DNA of 64,000 nt, taken from the NCBI GenBank assembly GCA_963702445.1, contig CAVPCZ010000013.1, positions 1 through 64,000 of the forward strand, written 5' to 3'. The stretch comes from CAVPCZ01 sp963702445. GTDB lineage: Bacteria; Bacteroidota; Ignavibacteria; UBA10030; UBA6906. Of this stretch, positions 19,439-28,466 are shown piece after piece (within the stretch, counting starts at the first letter, position 1; each line of letters opens with the position of its first letter). The notes beneath the pieces were generated by a model. The model was given only the letters and a program-made list of their open reading frames with translations, did no database searches and was not told the DNA's origin. The translations under genes and the position numbers were made by a program.

Positions 19439-20022
19439 CCGTGATGTACATCGTAGCGTTGGGCGGGATCGAGGAGGATGTTCTGGCGGCGATAGAGCAG
19501 GGTCTCGCGCGCGTCTACGGCTCCACCGTCCGGCGATTGCCGGGCCTGACGGAGCCGGACTACGCGTATGATGTGCAGCGGGGTCAGCATAGTTCCGCAC
19601 ACATCCTCCGTCAGCTCATCGGCCGGGTCCCGAAGGATGCCGTCAGCATGCTGGGGATTACGCAGAAGGATTTGTTCATTCCCATGCTGAGCTTTGTGCT
19701 CGGGCAGGCACAACTGGGCGGTCCCGCATCTGTGGTATCGCTTGCGCGCCTGCATCAGCACTTCTATGGCCTGCCGCCGGATCGCCCGCTTGTTCTGGCG
19801 CGGGCGGTCAAAGAAGCGGTGCACGAGGTGGGACATACCGTGGGTCTCACGCACTGTGCCGACAGCAGCTGTCCGATGTCGCTCTCCAATAGTGTGCGGC
19901 ATGTGGATGCCAAAGGGACGGCCCTCTGTGCGAATTGTATCATGCTTCTTGAAGAACAAAAGACAAAACATGTGCGCTTTGTGAGAACGGAATCTCAGGG
20001 CGCGGGAACGGGAAAAGTATGA
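19435..20022 (+). CDS. amzA: archaemetzincin-type zinc metalloprotease
   Basis: A protein of 192-195 aa, starting at GTG 19435 (overlapping the kinase stop) or ATG 19444. The zinc and catalytic motif HEVGHTVGLTHC is followed by the C-terminal cysteine set (CADSSCPM, CANC), exactly the HExxHxxGxxHCx4CxMx(n)CxxC arrangement of archaemetzincins. The N-terminal half (MYIVALGGIEEDVLAAIEQG, LGITQKDLFIPMLSFVLGQA) is also typical. No signal peptide is present, so it is cytosolic. It is sandwiched between a sensor kinase and its regulator with overlapping starts and stops (ATGA at 20019), so it is part of that operon. The physiological substrate is unknown for the family. Confidence 0.9.
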   Translation: MTVMYIVALGGIEEDVLAAIEQGLARVYGSTVRRLPGLTEPDYAYDVQRGQHSSAHILRQLIGRVPKDAVSMLGITQKDLFIPMLSFVLGQAQLGGPASVVSLARLHQHFYGLPPDRPLVLARAVKEAVHEVGHTVGLTHCADSSCPMSLSNSVRHVDAKGTALCANCIMLLEEQKTKHVRFVRTESQGAGTGKV

Positions 20023-21380
20023 CTCACTGGCATATACTGGTGGTAGACGATGAAGAGGTCATGCGCGAATCACTCGCCGCGTGGCTTCGTGAGGACGGGT
20101 ACAACGTGGACACGGCAATGTCGGGGCGGGAAGCGGTGGAAAAAGCCCGCCAGTACGACTATGCGATCTATTTCATCGACCTGAAGATGCCGGGCGGGAT
20201 CGACGGGATCGAAACGATGATGGAGATCCGCAAGATCCATCCTGATGCATCGATCATCATCGTCACGGCGTACGCCACGGTCGATACGGCGATTACGGCG
20301 ATGAAAGAGGGCGCGCAGGAATACATCGTCAAGCCCTGCAATCCCGAGGAGATCTCGCTTCTCGTCAACAGGATCATCAAGGTAAAGAATCTCCAGCGGG
20401 AGAACTCGATACTCCGGAAGAAACTCTCGAAGCAGTACAGCTTCCACGATATCGTCAGCAAAAGCCCGAAAATGGGGAAGATCTTTGAGCTTGTGCGGGA
20501 TATCGCCGGACTCCGCAGTACGGTGATCATTCAGGGCGAAAGCGGCACGGGCAAGGAGCTGATTGCGAGGGCGATTCACTTTTCGGGCGAACGGTCGACA
20601 AAACCCTTCATCGGCGTGTCATGCGCCGCGCTGCCCGAGACCCTTCTCGAGTCCGAACTCTTCGGTCATGAGAAGGGGTCCTTCACCGGAGCGTCGTCCC
20701 AGCGGAAGGGGAAGTTCGAAATGGCGGATGGAGGGACGCTCTTCCTTGATGAGATCGGCGACATCTCTCCGAAACTGCAACTGGATCTGTTGCGCGTGTT
20801 GCAGGAGAGGAAGTTCTACCGGGTGGGCGGAAGCGAAGAGCTCGAAGTGGATGTGCGCGTCATCGCCGCAACCAATGTCGACCTGGACCGCGCGGTGCGG
20901 GAAGGAAGATTCCGTGATGATCTCTTCTACCGGTTGAATGTCATCAGCATCCAGATACCGCCGTTGCGCGATCGCAGGGAGGACATTCCGCTCCTGGCGC
21001 AGAATTTCATTGAACGCCTTTCGCCGGAGCTCGGGAGGAAGGTGGATGGCGTCTCCGAAGGTGCATTGCGCATTTTGATCGATCATGAATGGCCCGGCAA
21101 TGTCCGTGAGCTGGAGAATGCCATCGAGCGGGCGATCGTCACGTGCAAGACCACCATGCTGACGGATGAGGATCTCGCGTTCCTCGTGCCCGTCACGGAT
21201 CAAGGCCGGGCGGCGTGGAATGTGCCATCGAACATCACGCTGGAAGAGGCGGAGCGGCACATCATTGCGGCAACGGTCCAGCGGACGCACGGAAATATCA
21301 AGGAGGCGGCGTCAATCCTCGGCATAGACCGCTCGACGCTGTATGACCGGCTGAAGAAGTACAACATGCAGCGGGAGTGA
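20019..21380 (+). CDS. sigma54-dependent response regulator, NtrC family
   Basis: A 453-aa protein. The receiver domain (residues 1-120) has ILVVDDEEVMRE, the phospho-acceptor in IYFIDLKMPGG and the lysine of EYIVKPCNP. The AAA+ domain (about 140-375) has Walker A GESGTGKELIAR, the sigma54-contact loop GSFTGAS (GAFTGA variant with Ser), Walker B GGTLFLDEIGD and the arginine finger region FRDDLFYRLNV. The Fis-type helix-turn-helix is at the end (IKEAASILGIDRSTLYDRLKKY). It overlaps the protease gene by 4 bp and very likely pairs with the heme kinase. The convergent Qrc-like operon next door is a plausible target. A sigma54 promoter upstream of that operon was looked for and not found. Confidence 0.93.
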   Translation: MTHWHILVVDDEEVMRESLAAWLREDGYNVDTAMSGREAVEKARQYDYAIYFIDLKMPGGIDGIETMMEIRKIHPDASIIIVTAYATVDTAITAMKEGAQEYIVKPCNPEEISLLVNRIIKVKNLQRENSILRKKLSKQYSFHDIVSKSPKMGKIFELVRDIAGLRSTVIIQGESGTGKELIARAIHFSGERSTKPFIGVSCAALPETLLESELFGHEKGSFTGASSQRKGKFEMADGGTLFLDEIGDISPKLQLDLLRVLQERKFYRVGGSEELEVDVRVIAATNVDLDRAVREGRFRDDLFYRLNVISIQIPPLRDRREDIPLLAQNFIERLSPELGRKVDGVSEGALRILIDHEWPGNVRELENAIERAIVTCKTTMLTDEDLAFLVPVTDQGRAAWNVPSNITLEEAERHIIAATVQRTHGNIKEAASILGIDRSTLYDRLKKYNMQRE

Positions 21381-21385
21381 TACGA

Positions 21386-21417
21386 AAAAGCCGTACGCGA
21401 GGGCGCGTACGGCTTTT
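21386..21417. terminator. bidirectional intrinsic terminator
   Basis: A perfect 14-bp stem (21386-21399 with 21404-21417) closes an AGGG tetraloop. It has AAAA on the left and TTTT on the right of the GCCGTACGCG core, so it can stop transcription from both sides. It lies between the convergent response-regulator gene (ends 21380) and the GcvH-like gene (ends 21435). Confidence 0.9.
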
Positions 21418-21434
21418 CGGATGATCTTCGGGCT

Positions 21435-22271
21435 TCACGCCTGAAGGAACATTTCCCCCCACACGCCATCCCAGTCCACCTGCGGGGCCTCTTTCCACAT
21501 GTCGGGAACGAGCTCGCCGCCGTCGGCGAGGCTCATGCCGATGCCGGCCGGCGCGACTGCAAGCTGCAGCCGTTCGAGTTCCCGCATGACCCAGGGCCGC
21601 ACTTCTTCGCCGCGCAGGAGGTGGCGTGTTTCCCTTGCCGGTTCCCCGCCACGCACCTTGAGAACCCACGCGTCCGCTGCCTTCCCGGTCCCGATCACGA
21701 CACCGTCGATGGGAGAAAGGATGCGCAGTGATGCCCGGCCCTTTCTTGAGAAGCCAGCCATTGCCGTTGGCGGTGAGTGGGGTCCCCACACCGGGGAGTT
21801 CCACCGCGTCCGGCGCACCAATCATCCTGCTTCCGAAATCATCCAGCCCGATCGCATACACCCCGTCTCCTTCGTACTTCACCCAGGTGTGGCCGCGATG
21901 ATAGTACCGGTCGAGCGGCATGACAAACCCGAACATGGATTCTCCCGTTCCTGCCGGGGCCAGAGCCGGTGCACGCTTCGCAAGAAACGTCGGATGCACG
22001 GCGCAGGAACGGCAATCGAACTCCTCGTGGCATGTTCGTGCCGTGACTTCTCCGGTAGATCTGGTGGCGGCAGACGCGCGCGGCGAGCGGGGAGATCTTC
22101 AAAATCCGCTTCCCATTGAATCGCCTCATGATGCCGCTTCCGAAATGCCGTGTACACACGCACCAGAGCGAGCGAGAGGGTGGCGACGATCACGATGACC
22201 ACCGAGAAAAACGTCCCCAGAAAAATCATGTGTGTGGGAGTCCACTGGAACTCATAGATGAACGGAAACAC
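21435..22271 (-). CDS. membrane-anchored GcvH-like protein with cysteine motif (frameshifted)
   Basis: About 275 aa across at least two or three one-base shifts. It starts at GTG 22271 behind GGAGGC. One N-terminal TM helix (THMIFLGTFFSVVIVIVATL) is followed by a linker with QWEADFEDLP, then a cysteine-rich stretch (CRHQIYR and CHEEFDCRSCAVH). The GcvH-like hammerhead fold then reads HRGHTWVKYEGDGVYAIGLD, ending ILSPIDGVVIGTG and DMWKEAPQVDWDGVW. By hand alignment the lipoyl-lysine position holds Arg (GRASLRILSPIDG), so classical lipoylation is unlikely. It is the last gene of the Qrc-like operon, 15 bp after the NrfD gene. Confidence 0.7.
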
Positions 22272-22286
22272 AATATGCCTCCAGGA

Positions 22287-23516
22287 TCATTGACGGATAT
22301 CTCTCTCCTGAGGAAAGAGGTTCAGGTACCGGAACGAGAGGGAATACAGCAGAACGCCGTATGCGACAACGGCGAGAAATGTTGCCACCTCCTGCCAGCT
22401 CGGCACGTAGGACATGAATGCATCAAACGGCAGCGTCGGCAATGCGAGAGTCTGGATGGTCATGACAAAACGATTCAGCATGATGCCGCAGCATGCGAGG
22501 AATGCCGCGCCGACGAGTGCCCCGGTGCGTTCCCGCAATTTCCTGCTCAACAGCACCGCTGCCGGCGCGAGACCCAGGAGGACGATTTCGGTGAAGAGGA
22601 TCCATAGGCCGAACGATTGCGATGCGTAGAAGGTATAGGCGGGAGCTCCGCCATCCGGTGCCGTATGGTTGATCCAGTACAGGGTGTCGATTGCCTTGAG
22701 CAGAACGTAGACGATGAGCAATGAGCCCGACACCTTCCCCAGGAAGCTCAGGACCTCTCTCTTCACAAGCTGTTTTCCGGTGAGCCGCTGGACAAGCCAC
22801 GTGGTGAGCAGGACGAAGCTCGGGCCTGCAGCGGCTGCTGAAATGATGAAGAGGTAGAACGTGGACGGCCAGATACCCAGGACTTCCCGATAGGCAAACG
22901 GGCGTCCCTGCAGCACTCCGTACAGACCCCCGAGGGAGCCTTGATGAAAGAACGAAAGGAAGGTCCCGATTCCGGCGAACACCGGCATGACCTTGTGGAG
23001 CTCAAATTCGAAGACAAGGAACCGCGGAACCTGTCTGAGCCTGCGGTTCTTCAAAACAACAGGCACGTATTCGATCACAAGCACGGTAAGGTAACAGGTG
23101 AGGCAGAATGTCACCTCTGTCAGCATCGAGTGGGTGTTGGGGTGCCAGAATGTGAACCATGCCCGCAATGGCTGCCCGACATCAACCATCAGAACCGCAA
23201 CCGCGCCGCTGTAGCAGATCAGTCCGAGCACCACAGCACTGTTGATCACGGCCTTGAGCTCTTCCCGTCGCAGGATGTACAGAAGAAAACCCGTAAAAAA
23301 GGCTCCGGCACCGAGCGCGATGATGGTCAGGTCAAGGTAGATCCAGAGCCCGAAGGCAAACCTGTTGTCCATGTTCGTGTGATGCAGCCCCTCGGCAAGG
23401 CAGAGATATGTGGCGTAGAGCCCGATGCCCAGCATAAGGGCCCAGGGGAGCAACCAGGCAATGAACTGTGATAACGTACTCCGCTGCAATCCCCGTGGTA
23501 TGAACTGCCGATCCAT
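22287..23516 (-). CDS. qrcD: NrfD/PsrC-type membrane quinone-site subunit (QrcD-like)
   Basis: A 409-aa polytopic inner-membrane protein with ten hydrophobic stretches, e.g. IAWLLPWALMLGIGLYATYL, LTIIALGAGAFFTGFLLYIL, FCLTCYLTVLVIEYVPVVL and AGPSFVLLTTWLV. Its start, length and distribution of helices match the NrfD-family subunits that bind menaquinone in Qrc, Act and Psr complexes. It is intact, unlike its operon neighbours. It follows the 4Fe-4S subunit by 48 bp and precedes the GcvH-like gene by 15 bp. In Qrc this subunit passes electrons between periplasmic redox subunits and the quinone pool. The symbol reflects operon order, not a database match. Confidence 0.85.
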   Translation of the reverse strand: MDRQFIPRGLQRSTLSQFIAWLLPWALMLGIGLYATYLCLAEGLHHTNMDNRFAFGLWIYLDLTIIALGAGAFFTGFLLYILRREELKAVINSAVVLGLICYSGAVAVLMVDVGQPLRAWFTFWHPNTHSMLTEVTFCLTCYLTVLVIEYVPVVLKNRRLRQVPRFLVFEFELHKVMPVFAGIGTFLSFFHQGSLGGLYGVLQGRPFAYREVLGIWPSTFYLFIISAAAAGPSFVLLTTWLVQRLTGKQLVKREVLSFLGKVSGSLLIVYVLLKAIDTLYWINHTAPDGGAPAYTFYASQSFGLWILFTEIVLLGLAPAAVLLSRKLRERTGALVGAAFLACCGIMLNRFVMTIQTLALPTLPFDAFMSYVPSWQEVATFLAVVAYGVLLYSLSFRYLNLFPQERDIRQ

Positions 23517-23564
23517 ATTCGATGTTCCTCATGCGTCCTGCCCGGAAGACGGGGCTGTGTGGTG

Positions 23565-24314
23565 TTATGTTGTTGGTACTTTCCCGGCCATGTTTCGCAC
23601 CCACTCTTTCGACGATGTGTAGAAGAGTTTCGGGGCGGTGCCGAGTTTGGGGAGGAACTGAAATGCCTCGTTGCTCCGGCTGAGCCGGCTGACCTCGCTG
23701 GATTCGTCCGCGAGATCCCCGAAGACGATGGCGCGGGCCGGACAGCTCTCGGCACATGCGGGAATGTAGTCGCCGGGTGCGATGTCCGTTTGCCTTCCGC
23801 CGCCGCTTTTGTCCGTGCCGTGTGGAGCCGCCCGTGGCAGAAGTTGCACTTCTCGGCGACACCTCGCATGCGCGGGGCAACATCCGGATTGAGAAGCACT
23901 TCGGTTCCCTTCGGCCACTGCGGATCCCACCAGTTGAAATACCGGGCATGATACGGGCAGGCCGTCATGCAGTAGCGGCAACCCAGACACCTCTGGGGAA
24001 TCTGTGCGACAATCCCTGTGGCGGGGTCGACCTCCACGGCATTCTGCGGGCACACCGAGACGCACGGCGTATGATCTCCGCATTGCTGACAGGTCATCGG
24101 GATGTACACCATGTCGTGCGTGGCAAACGGCTCACCGTTGGAGACCGGGTACACGCGTAGCCATGTCACCCCGGTGCGCTCGCTTGCCTTCTGCTCGGCC
24201 GGGCGCAACGTTGTTTTCCACCGCACAGGAGACCATACACGCGCCGCATCCCGTACAGCGATCAAGGTCGATAACCATCCCGTAGCGTGATGGGGATTGT
24301 GATGTCTGTTCCAT
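23565..24314 (-). CDS. qrcC: periplasm-facing 4Fe-4S ferredoxin-type subunit (QrcC-like, two frameshifts)
   Basis: About 250 aa. It starts YGMVIDLDRCTGCGACMVSC, the first 4Fe-4S motif, followed by VYIPMTCQQCGDHTPCVSVC, then CLGCRYCMTACPYHARYFNW and CNFCHGR, i.e. four cluster motifs as in the DmsB/PsrB/QrcC family, and CAESCPARAIVFGD near the end. Removing one base from the GGG run at 24201-24203 (CCC in the coding strand) links the first two segments. A second shift near 23790 links CNFCHGR to the tail that ends AGKVPTT. It transfers electrons between the molybdopterin-type subunit and the membrane subunit. It starts 4 bp after the QrcB-like gene. Confidence 0.85.
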
Positions 24315-24318
24315 GATA

Positions 24319-26459
24319 TTACGCTTTCGCTATCGTTACGTCAGTGGTCCGCCAGGAGCCGTCATCCCGTACGGCGCAGAGCTGCAGAAGGCCCTCTGCT
24401 TCAGGCCGCTCGTTCGATGCCGTGTTGTTTGGTGACGGTCCAACCGCGGCATGGATGATGCCGGGGAGAACGGTTGGATCGGCGACCGCCCGTGCCGTCA
24501 TGGATCCCGCGGGTGTGGTAACGGTCACCGGCATCCCATCGGCAAGACCGGACGCGTCGAGCGTTGCAGGGTTGATGTGCACCTGACCGCCGAGATTGCG
24601 CAGGCGTGATTCCTGGAACAGCTTGCTCATCACCGGAGCAACACTTGCCGTCATGGTTGCATTTCGCCAGCCGAACGGCATGAGCTGCAGCGGCGGGCGA
24701 TCTGCCGCCGGTGCGGGAATCCGATCGGGAGTGAGTGTCCCGAGCAAGGAGAAGCGGGAGACCCCTTCAGCCTCTTCCAGGTCATCAATCCAGTAGGCTC
24801 CTTCCGACAGTGCTTTCCACAGCTCCTCCTGATCTGCAACATCCCGAACAGGGCGACTCATGTCCGCTGAAGGGCCCGCAAGCGTGCCGCGCCTGGCAAG
24901 CCAGATATCGTGTGCACGCCGCCTGAGGCAAGCTTCCGTTGTCACCGTTTCCTCCTGCGGAAGTCCGGCAGCCTCTGCGATCTTGCGAGAAACACGGCGG
25001 GGTCCACCGATGTCCCGGGACCTTGCATCAGGGGGATCGACAGTGCAAAGCTCGATCGAATTGCGCCCGGCGGTGTTGAGATTTCCTCAAGCGATTCATA
25101 TGCAGCAGGGCCGGGGACAACATAGTCCGCCAGTGCGGTGCGCGGAGAGAGGAAAGGCGACATCATCACCACCGTCCCGCCGTCCTGTGCGAGTTTTCTC
25201 TTCAGCAGTGCCGCCGGGTAGGTGGATCCCGATTCCGCCGCATCGACAAACAGGAGGCGGAGAGAATGGTCCGGCACGTCCGCAAGGGCTCTGGTGGTCA
25301 ACGCGGGTGCCGGTGATGACGGAGTGTCCCTGTGGAGCCGGATTCCTCCCTCCCGGCCGATGTTGCCGAGAAGGACGTTGAGGCCCGCAATGAAGATCTC
25401 GGTGGCGGCGTCAAACGGCCCGCCTGCCGGATTGGAGCCGGAGAGGATAATGGACGGCGCCGACGCGATCGCGCGCGCAGTCCGGACGATGGCCTCCGAA
25501 GAAATGCCGCAGGTTTCTGCAACGGCATCGGGATGGAATCGAGCCACAGCTTGTTTGTAGGTCTGTGAAGTCGGCAATGGCTCTGCCGGGCCTGGTGGTG
25601 CTGCAGCCCCTCGCGAAGAATGGTGTTGGCGATTGCCAGAGCAAGCATTGCCTCAGTTCCGGGTCTCACCGGGAGCCACGTATCCGCCTGAAGTGCCGTG
25701 CGCGACTGTATGCCTTCGGCCTGGATGAGCTTCAAGCCGGTTTGCTTCCGGTTCTGCAGGAGTGTCATCATGCGGCCCGGCGTGCCCCAGCCGTCGAGCA
25801 GCGGAGCGCCAAAACTCAAGATGACACGTGTGTGCTCGAAATCGTATCCGGGCACGCCGTTCCCGAAGCCGCACAGAGAGCGGAGAGTCCCGAGTGTCGC
25901 ATCTTCTGACCCCGGGGCGACGACGTACACGCCGTCCGGGCATTTCGCGAGAAACTCCTGATAGCAGCGCGACAGGGCCCTTCCCGGCCGGTGGTCAAGA
26001 ACAGCAATGGTGCCCCGGGCGCCGGATGACTGGATTTCTCTGATGGTTTTCGCGATGTCCGACACTGCCAGTTCCAGTGACGCCGGTACAAGTGTGCTGT
26101 CCGGCCCCTTTCCGGAGAAGACATGGGGTTGCCGCAGGCGGAGGGGATGCGTGGCGAGATGGTGGCCGGTGATTCCTGCCGGGCAGAGGATACCGTAACT
26201 TACGGGATGATCGGAGATGCCGGTCATGTTGACGGGATAACCGTTCACACGCCTGGCTTTGAGCGCGCAACCTCCGGGGCAGAGCGGTACACGCAGTGAA
26301 TGTGCATGTTTCGGGCCCGCGGGGGAGGCCGGGAATGAGCGCCCAGTTCTGCGTCCAGATCGACGAATCATCCAGCAACTTCCAGGGGACAGGAGTAAAG
26401 AGCGCACCCAGGAGCGATCCGCCTGCGAGTGTTAGAAGGTCTCTTCGCGTCATGTTCAT
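24319..26459 (-). CDS. qrcB: molybdopterin-oxidoreductase-family subunit (QrcB-like, three frameshifts)
   Basis: About 710 aa when read across breaks near 26310, 25575 and 24990. A twin-arginine signal (MTRRDLLTLAGGSLLGALFT) is followed by PWKLLDDSSIWTQNW and LCPGGCALKARRVNGYPV, a start that closely resembles QrcB. Later motifs include GICPAG-like (GILCPAGITG), LSGSNPAGGPFDAATEIFIA (substrate-side domain), MSPFLSPRTALADYVVPGPA and the C-terminal beta-barrel VHINPATLDASGLADGMPV. QrcB-type subunits keep the fold but have lost the cofactor in the known case, and whether this one binds a molybdopterin is open. ATG 26459 has Shine-Dalgarno GGGAAGAGA; GTG 26477 is the alternative start. Confidence 0.83.
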
Positions 26460-26473
26460 TGATCTCTTCCCGT

Positions 26474-27061
26474 TCACTTATGGCAATCCAGACAGCTGTC
26501 ATCCCTACGGCGCTCTGCGTGGCAGCGCACGCACCTGTCCATTTTCATCCCTTCCCACGGTTGTGAACTCAACCCCGAGATGTTCCTTCCCCAGATGTCC
26601 CTGCTGTAGCCGCTGATACGATTCACCTGGTAGACGGGGAGGCTTGTGCTTGCACCGTGGGGGCCGTGGCACTCTTCGCATTTGAGTTCCGCCCTGTTCA
26701 CATGAACCGCATGCGGAAAGAACGCGTTGTCCGGTTGGCGCGAATAGACCTTCCACGGGATCTCCTTGCCGGGTGAAACATACTGATCGACAAGCACCTT
26801 CTCTGTTTCCGACGAACCGATTGCGGAGGAATGACACTCCGCGCACTTGGCAATTGCGGGAATGCCCCTGAAGGTGCCGTTTGCCGCGATCTCGTGACAC
26901 ATGTCGCATGTCATGCCGTTCTGTTCGCCGGTATGAATGGCGTGATTGAACTGCATCGGCTGCGGCTCACTCCGGTAGAGGACGGCGGGAAAGACAAACC
27001 ATCCAATGGTCAGAGAAGCCAGAACACCTGACAGAAAGAGCACGGCGCCTTTGAATCTCAC
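26474..27061 (-). CDS. qrcA: pentaheme cytochrome c (QrcA-like)
   Basis: A 195-aa protein starting at GTG 27061, overlapping the stop of the preceding gene (GTGA). An N-terminal signal anchor (AVLFLSGVLASLTIGWFVFP) is followed by five CxxCH heme motifs: CDMCH, CAECH, CEECH, CVRCH and CLDCH. Extra histidines (FNHAIHTG, FPHAVHVN) can serve as sixth ligands, as in class III/cytochrome c7-type domains. Known QrcA has six heme sites, so this is a close but not identical relative. It faces the periplasm and would accept or donate electrons for the complex. The gene is intact. Confidence 0.88.
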   Translation of the reverse strand: MRFKGAVLFLSGVLASLTIGWFVFPAVLYRSEPQPMQFNHAIHTGEQNGMTCDMCHEIAANGTFRGIPAIAKCAECHSSAIGSSETEKVLVDQYVSPGKEIPWKVYSRQPDNAFFPHAVHVNRAELKCEECHGPHGASTSLPVYQVNRISGYSRDIWGRNISGLSSQPWEGMKMDRCVRCHAERRRDDSCLDCHK

Positions 27062-28025
27062 GGTGATTGCCTCCAGCCTGCAAGCGGCGAAAAGAACTCG
27101 TTGAAGACACGCAGCGACTCGTCACGCGTCAGAAATTGCATGAACCCCGGATGAACCATTCCCCCGTCTGCCATGACGACGAGCCCTTCCGGGCCCTGCG
27201 CATGGGAGAATGTGTGGGCCATTGCTGACATTCGGCGTGATCTCTGTTTGCATCCAATCAGCCGCTGCACGTCCCGAGACCAACCCCTTCAGCGTTTGCG
27301 TGGCCGGATCATCACCGTCAATCCTTCCTTCAAAGAGCCATCCGAGGGTGTAGGGATCGGACAGGATCGTTGAAGGGTGTGTGCGGAGGTAGAGATTGCA
27401 TGATGTCAGGTGTATGGGATGCGGAAACACCACCTGGAGGTCAACGTCATGAACGGTGAATACGACCGTCGGACGGTCAGTGCCGTGCGTTGTGACAAAG
27501 GTGATGCGGTCGATCGTATCGAGCACGGATGCCAGAAACGCGTCGATGCCGATGTGCACGACGCCATCAGTGCCGATATCGATCCACAGATGGTTGGCGG
27601 AATACGCGAGCCAGCCGGGTACACGGATTCCTTCGACAAGGTATTCCTGTGCTGTGGTGTCCGCCTGCTGTGTGCCTGCTTCAATGCCGGCGGTTTGCCT
27701 GCGTTCCGGGTGCGCAAACGTAAGGAAGAGTTCGCAGTATTTGTGGCTGTCCGTTCCGCAATGGGAAAGCACCGCTTCGCTGTACGGTATGTACTTTGTG
27801 ACGGATGCAGCCGCGCAGTATTGCATGAGCGCTTCCTGGAGGCTGGGACAGTGCACACCGCCGGCCAGGGCGTCAGGATCTGCTTGTGCCGCCGGACAGT
27901 TCACATGCTCAGGTCGAGGTGCAGAGGTCCGAATCCGGCTTGCCGGGAATACGCACGATCATCTTGCGGAACGCGGATGCACGGCAGTACTTCACCTGTG
28001 CCTCTCGGAGGAATGGACATCGCAT
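27058..28025 (-). CDS. GcvH-like protein with a duplicated cysteine-rich N-domain (two frameshifts)
   Basis: About 320 aa, starting ATG 28025. The N-terminal part holds two copies of one unit: CPFLREAQVKYC with two later cysteines (LCTST, NCPAA), then CPSLQEALMQYC with SHCGTD and KYCELF. Each unit thus offers four cysteines for a metal or Fe-S centre. The second half is a GcvH-like domain (VPGWLAYSANHLWIDIGTDG, FTVHDVDLQVVFPHPI, DPYTLGWLFEGRI) where an Asp stands at the lipoyl-lysine position by hand alignment. The C-terminus reads HPGFMQFLTRDESLRVFNEF. Breaks lie near 27905 and 27215. It has no signal peptide and is the second gene of the Qrc-like operon. Confidence 0.72.
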
Positions 28026-28054
28026 GGTGGCGTCCTCGGGCTCTGACGTAGGAT

Positions 28055-28300
28055 TCAGGCCGGTGTGTTCTTGCTCTTCGATTCTGACGCGGCGACTTTT
28101 TCGCCTCCGTCGGCCATCGTAATGCCGAGGTCAGGAAGGATGAGCGTGTGGGGATCGGAGTGCGGCCGGGCATGCAGACGCCGGGCACGCTTCTCGCGCA
28201 AGAGTCCGAAACCGATGTACCCCGCCGCAACAAGTGCGACCGCGACAAGAAACCAGTTGGTGAAGTAGGTCCAGGACCGGGGATCAGAGAGGTCGAACAT
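28055..28300 (-). CDS. small single-TM protein at the head of the Qrc-like operon
   Basis: An 81-aa protein. ATG 28300 has Shine-Dalgarno AGAGGA 5 bp away, whereas the upstream ATG 28327 has none. A short N-terminus (MFDLSDPRSWTYFTNW) leads into one TM helix (FLVAVALVAAGYIGFGLL), then basic residues LREKRARR that should keep the C-terminus in the cytosol, and a charged tail. No enzyme motif is visible. It is the first gene of the operon, 29 bp before the Cys-rich GcvH-like gene, and is probably an accessory or assembly subunit. Confidence 0.65.
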   Translation of the reverse strand: MFDLSDPRSWTYFTNWFLVAVALVAAGYIGFGLLREKRARRLHARPHSDPHTLILPDLGITMADGGEKVAASESKSKNTPA

Positions 28301-28466
28301 GGTGTCCTCTGAGAGGAAGTTGGACAATCGTGTTGGTGAACTTGATATCAGAGGGTCAATTTCTATGCCTCAATGGAGTGAAGTTGCATAACTGATTTAG
28401 CCGTAAAGATTTAGGGCCAAGTCATGCCTGGACGCAAGGAGGAAAAACGACAACGTATGTGGGAAT

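Noticed and set aside
24132..26459. Programmed frameshifting or recoded stop codons in the Qrc genes
   Set aside because: The breaks are scattered through unrelated genes of the whole window and mostly sit in short homopolymers. No slippery heptamer with a following stem was evident, so indel error is simpler.
21387..28460. Sigma54 promoter (TGGCAC-N5-TTGC type) for the Qrc-like operon or lyase gene
   Set aside because: Read by eye on both strands upstream of 28300 and 28718; no acceptable GG-N10-GC pair with flanking bases was found.
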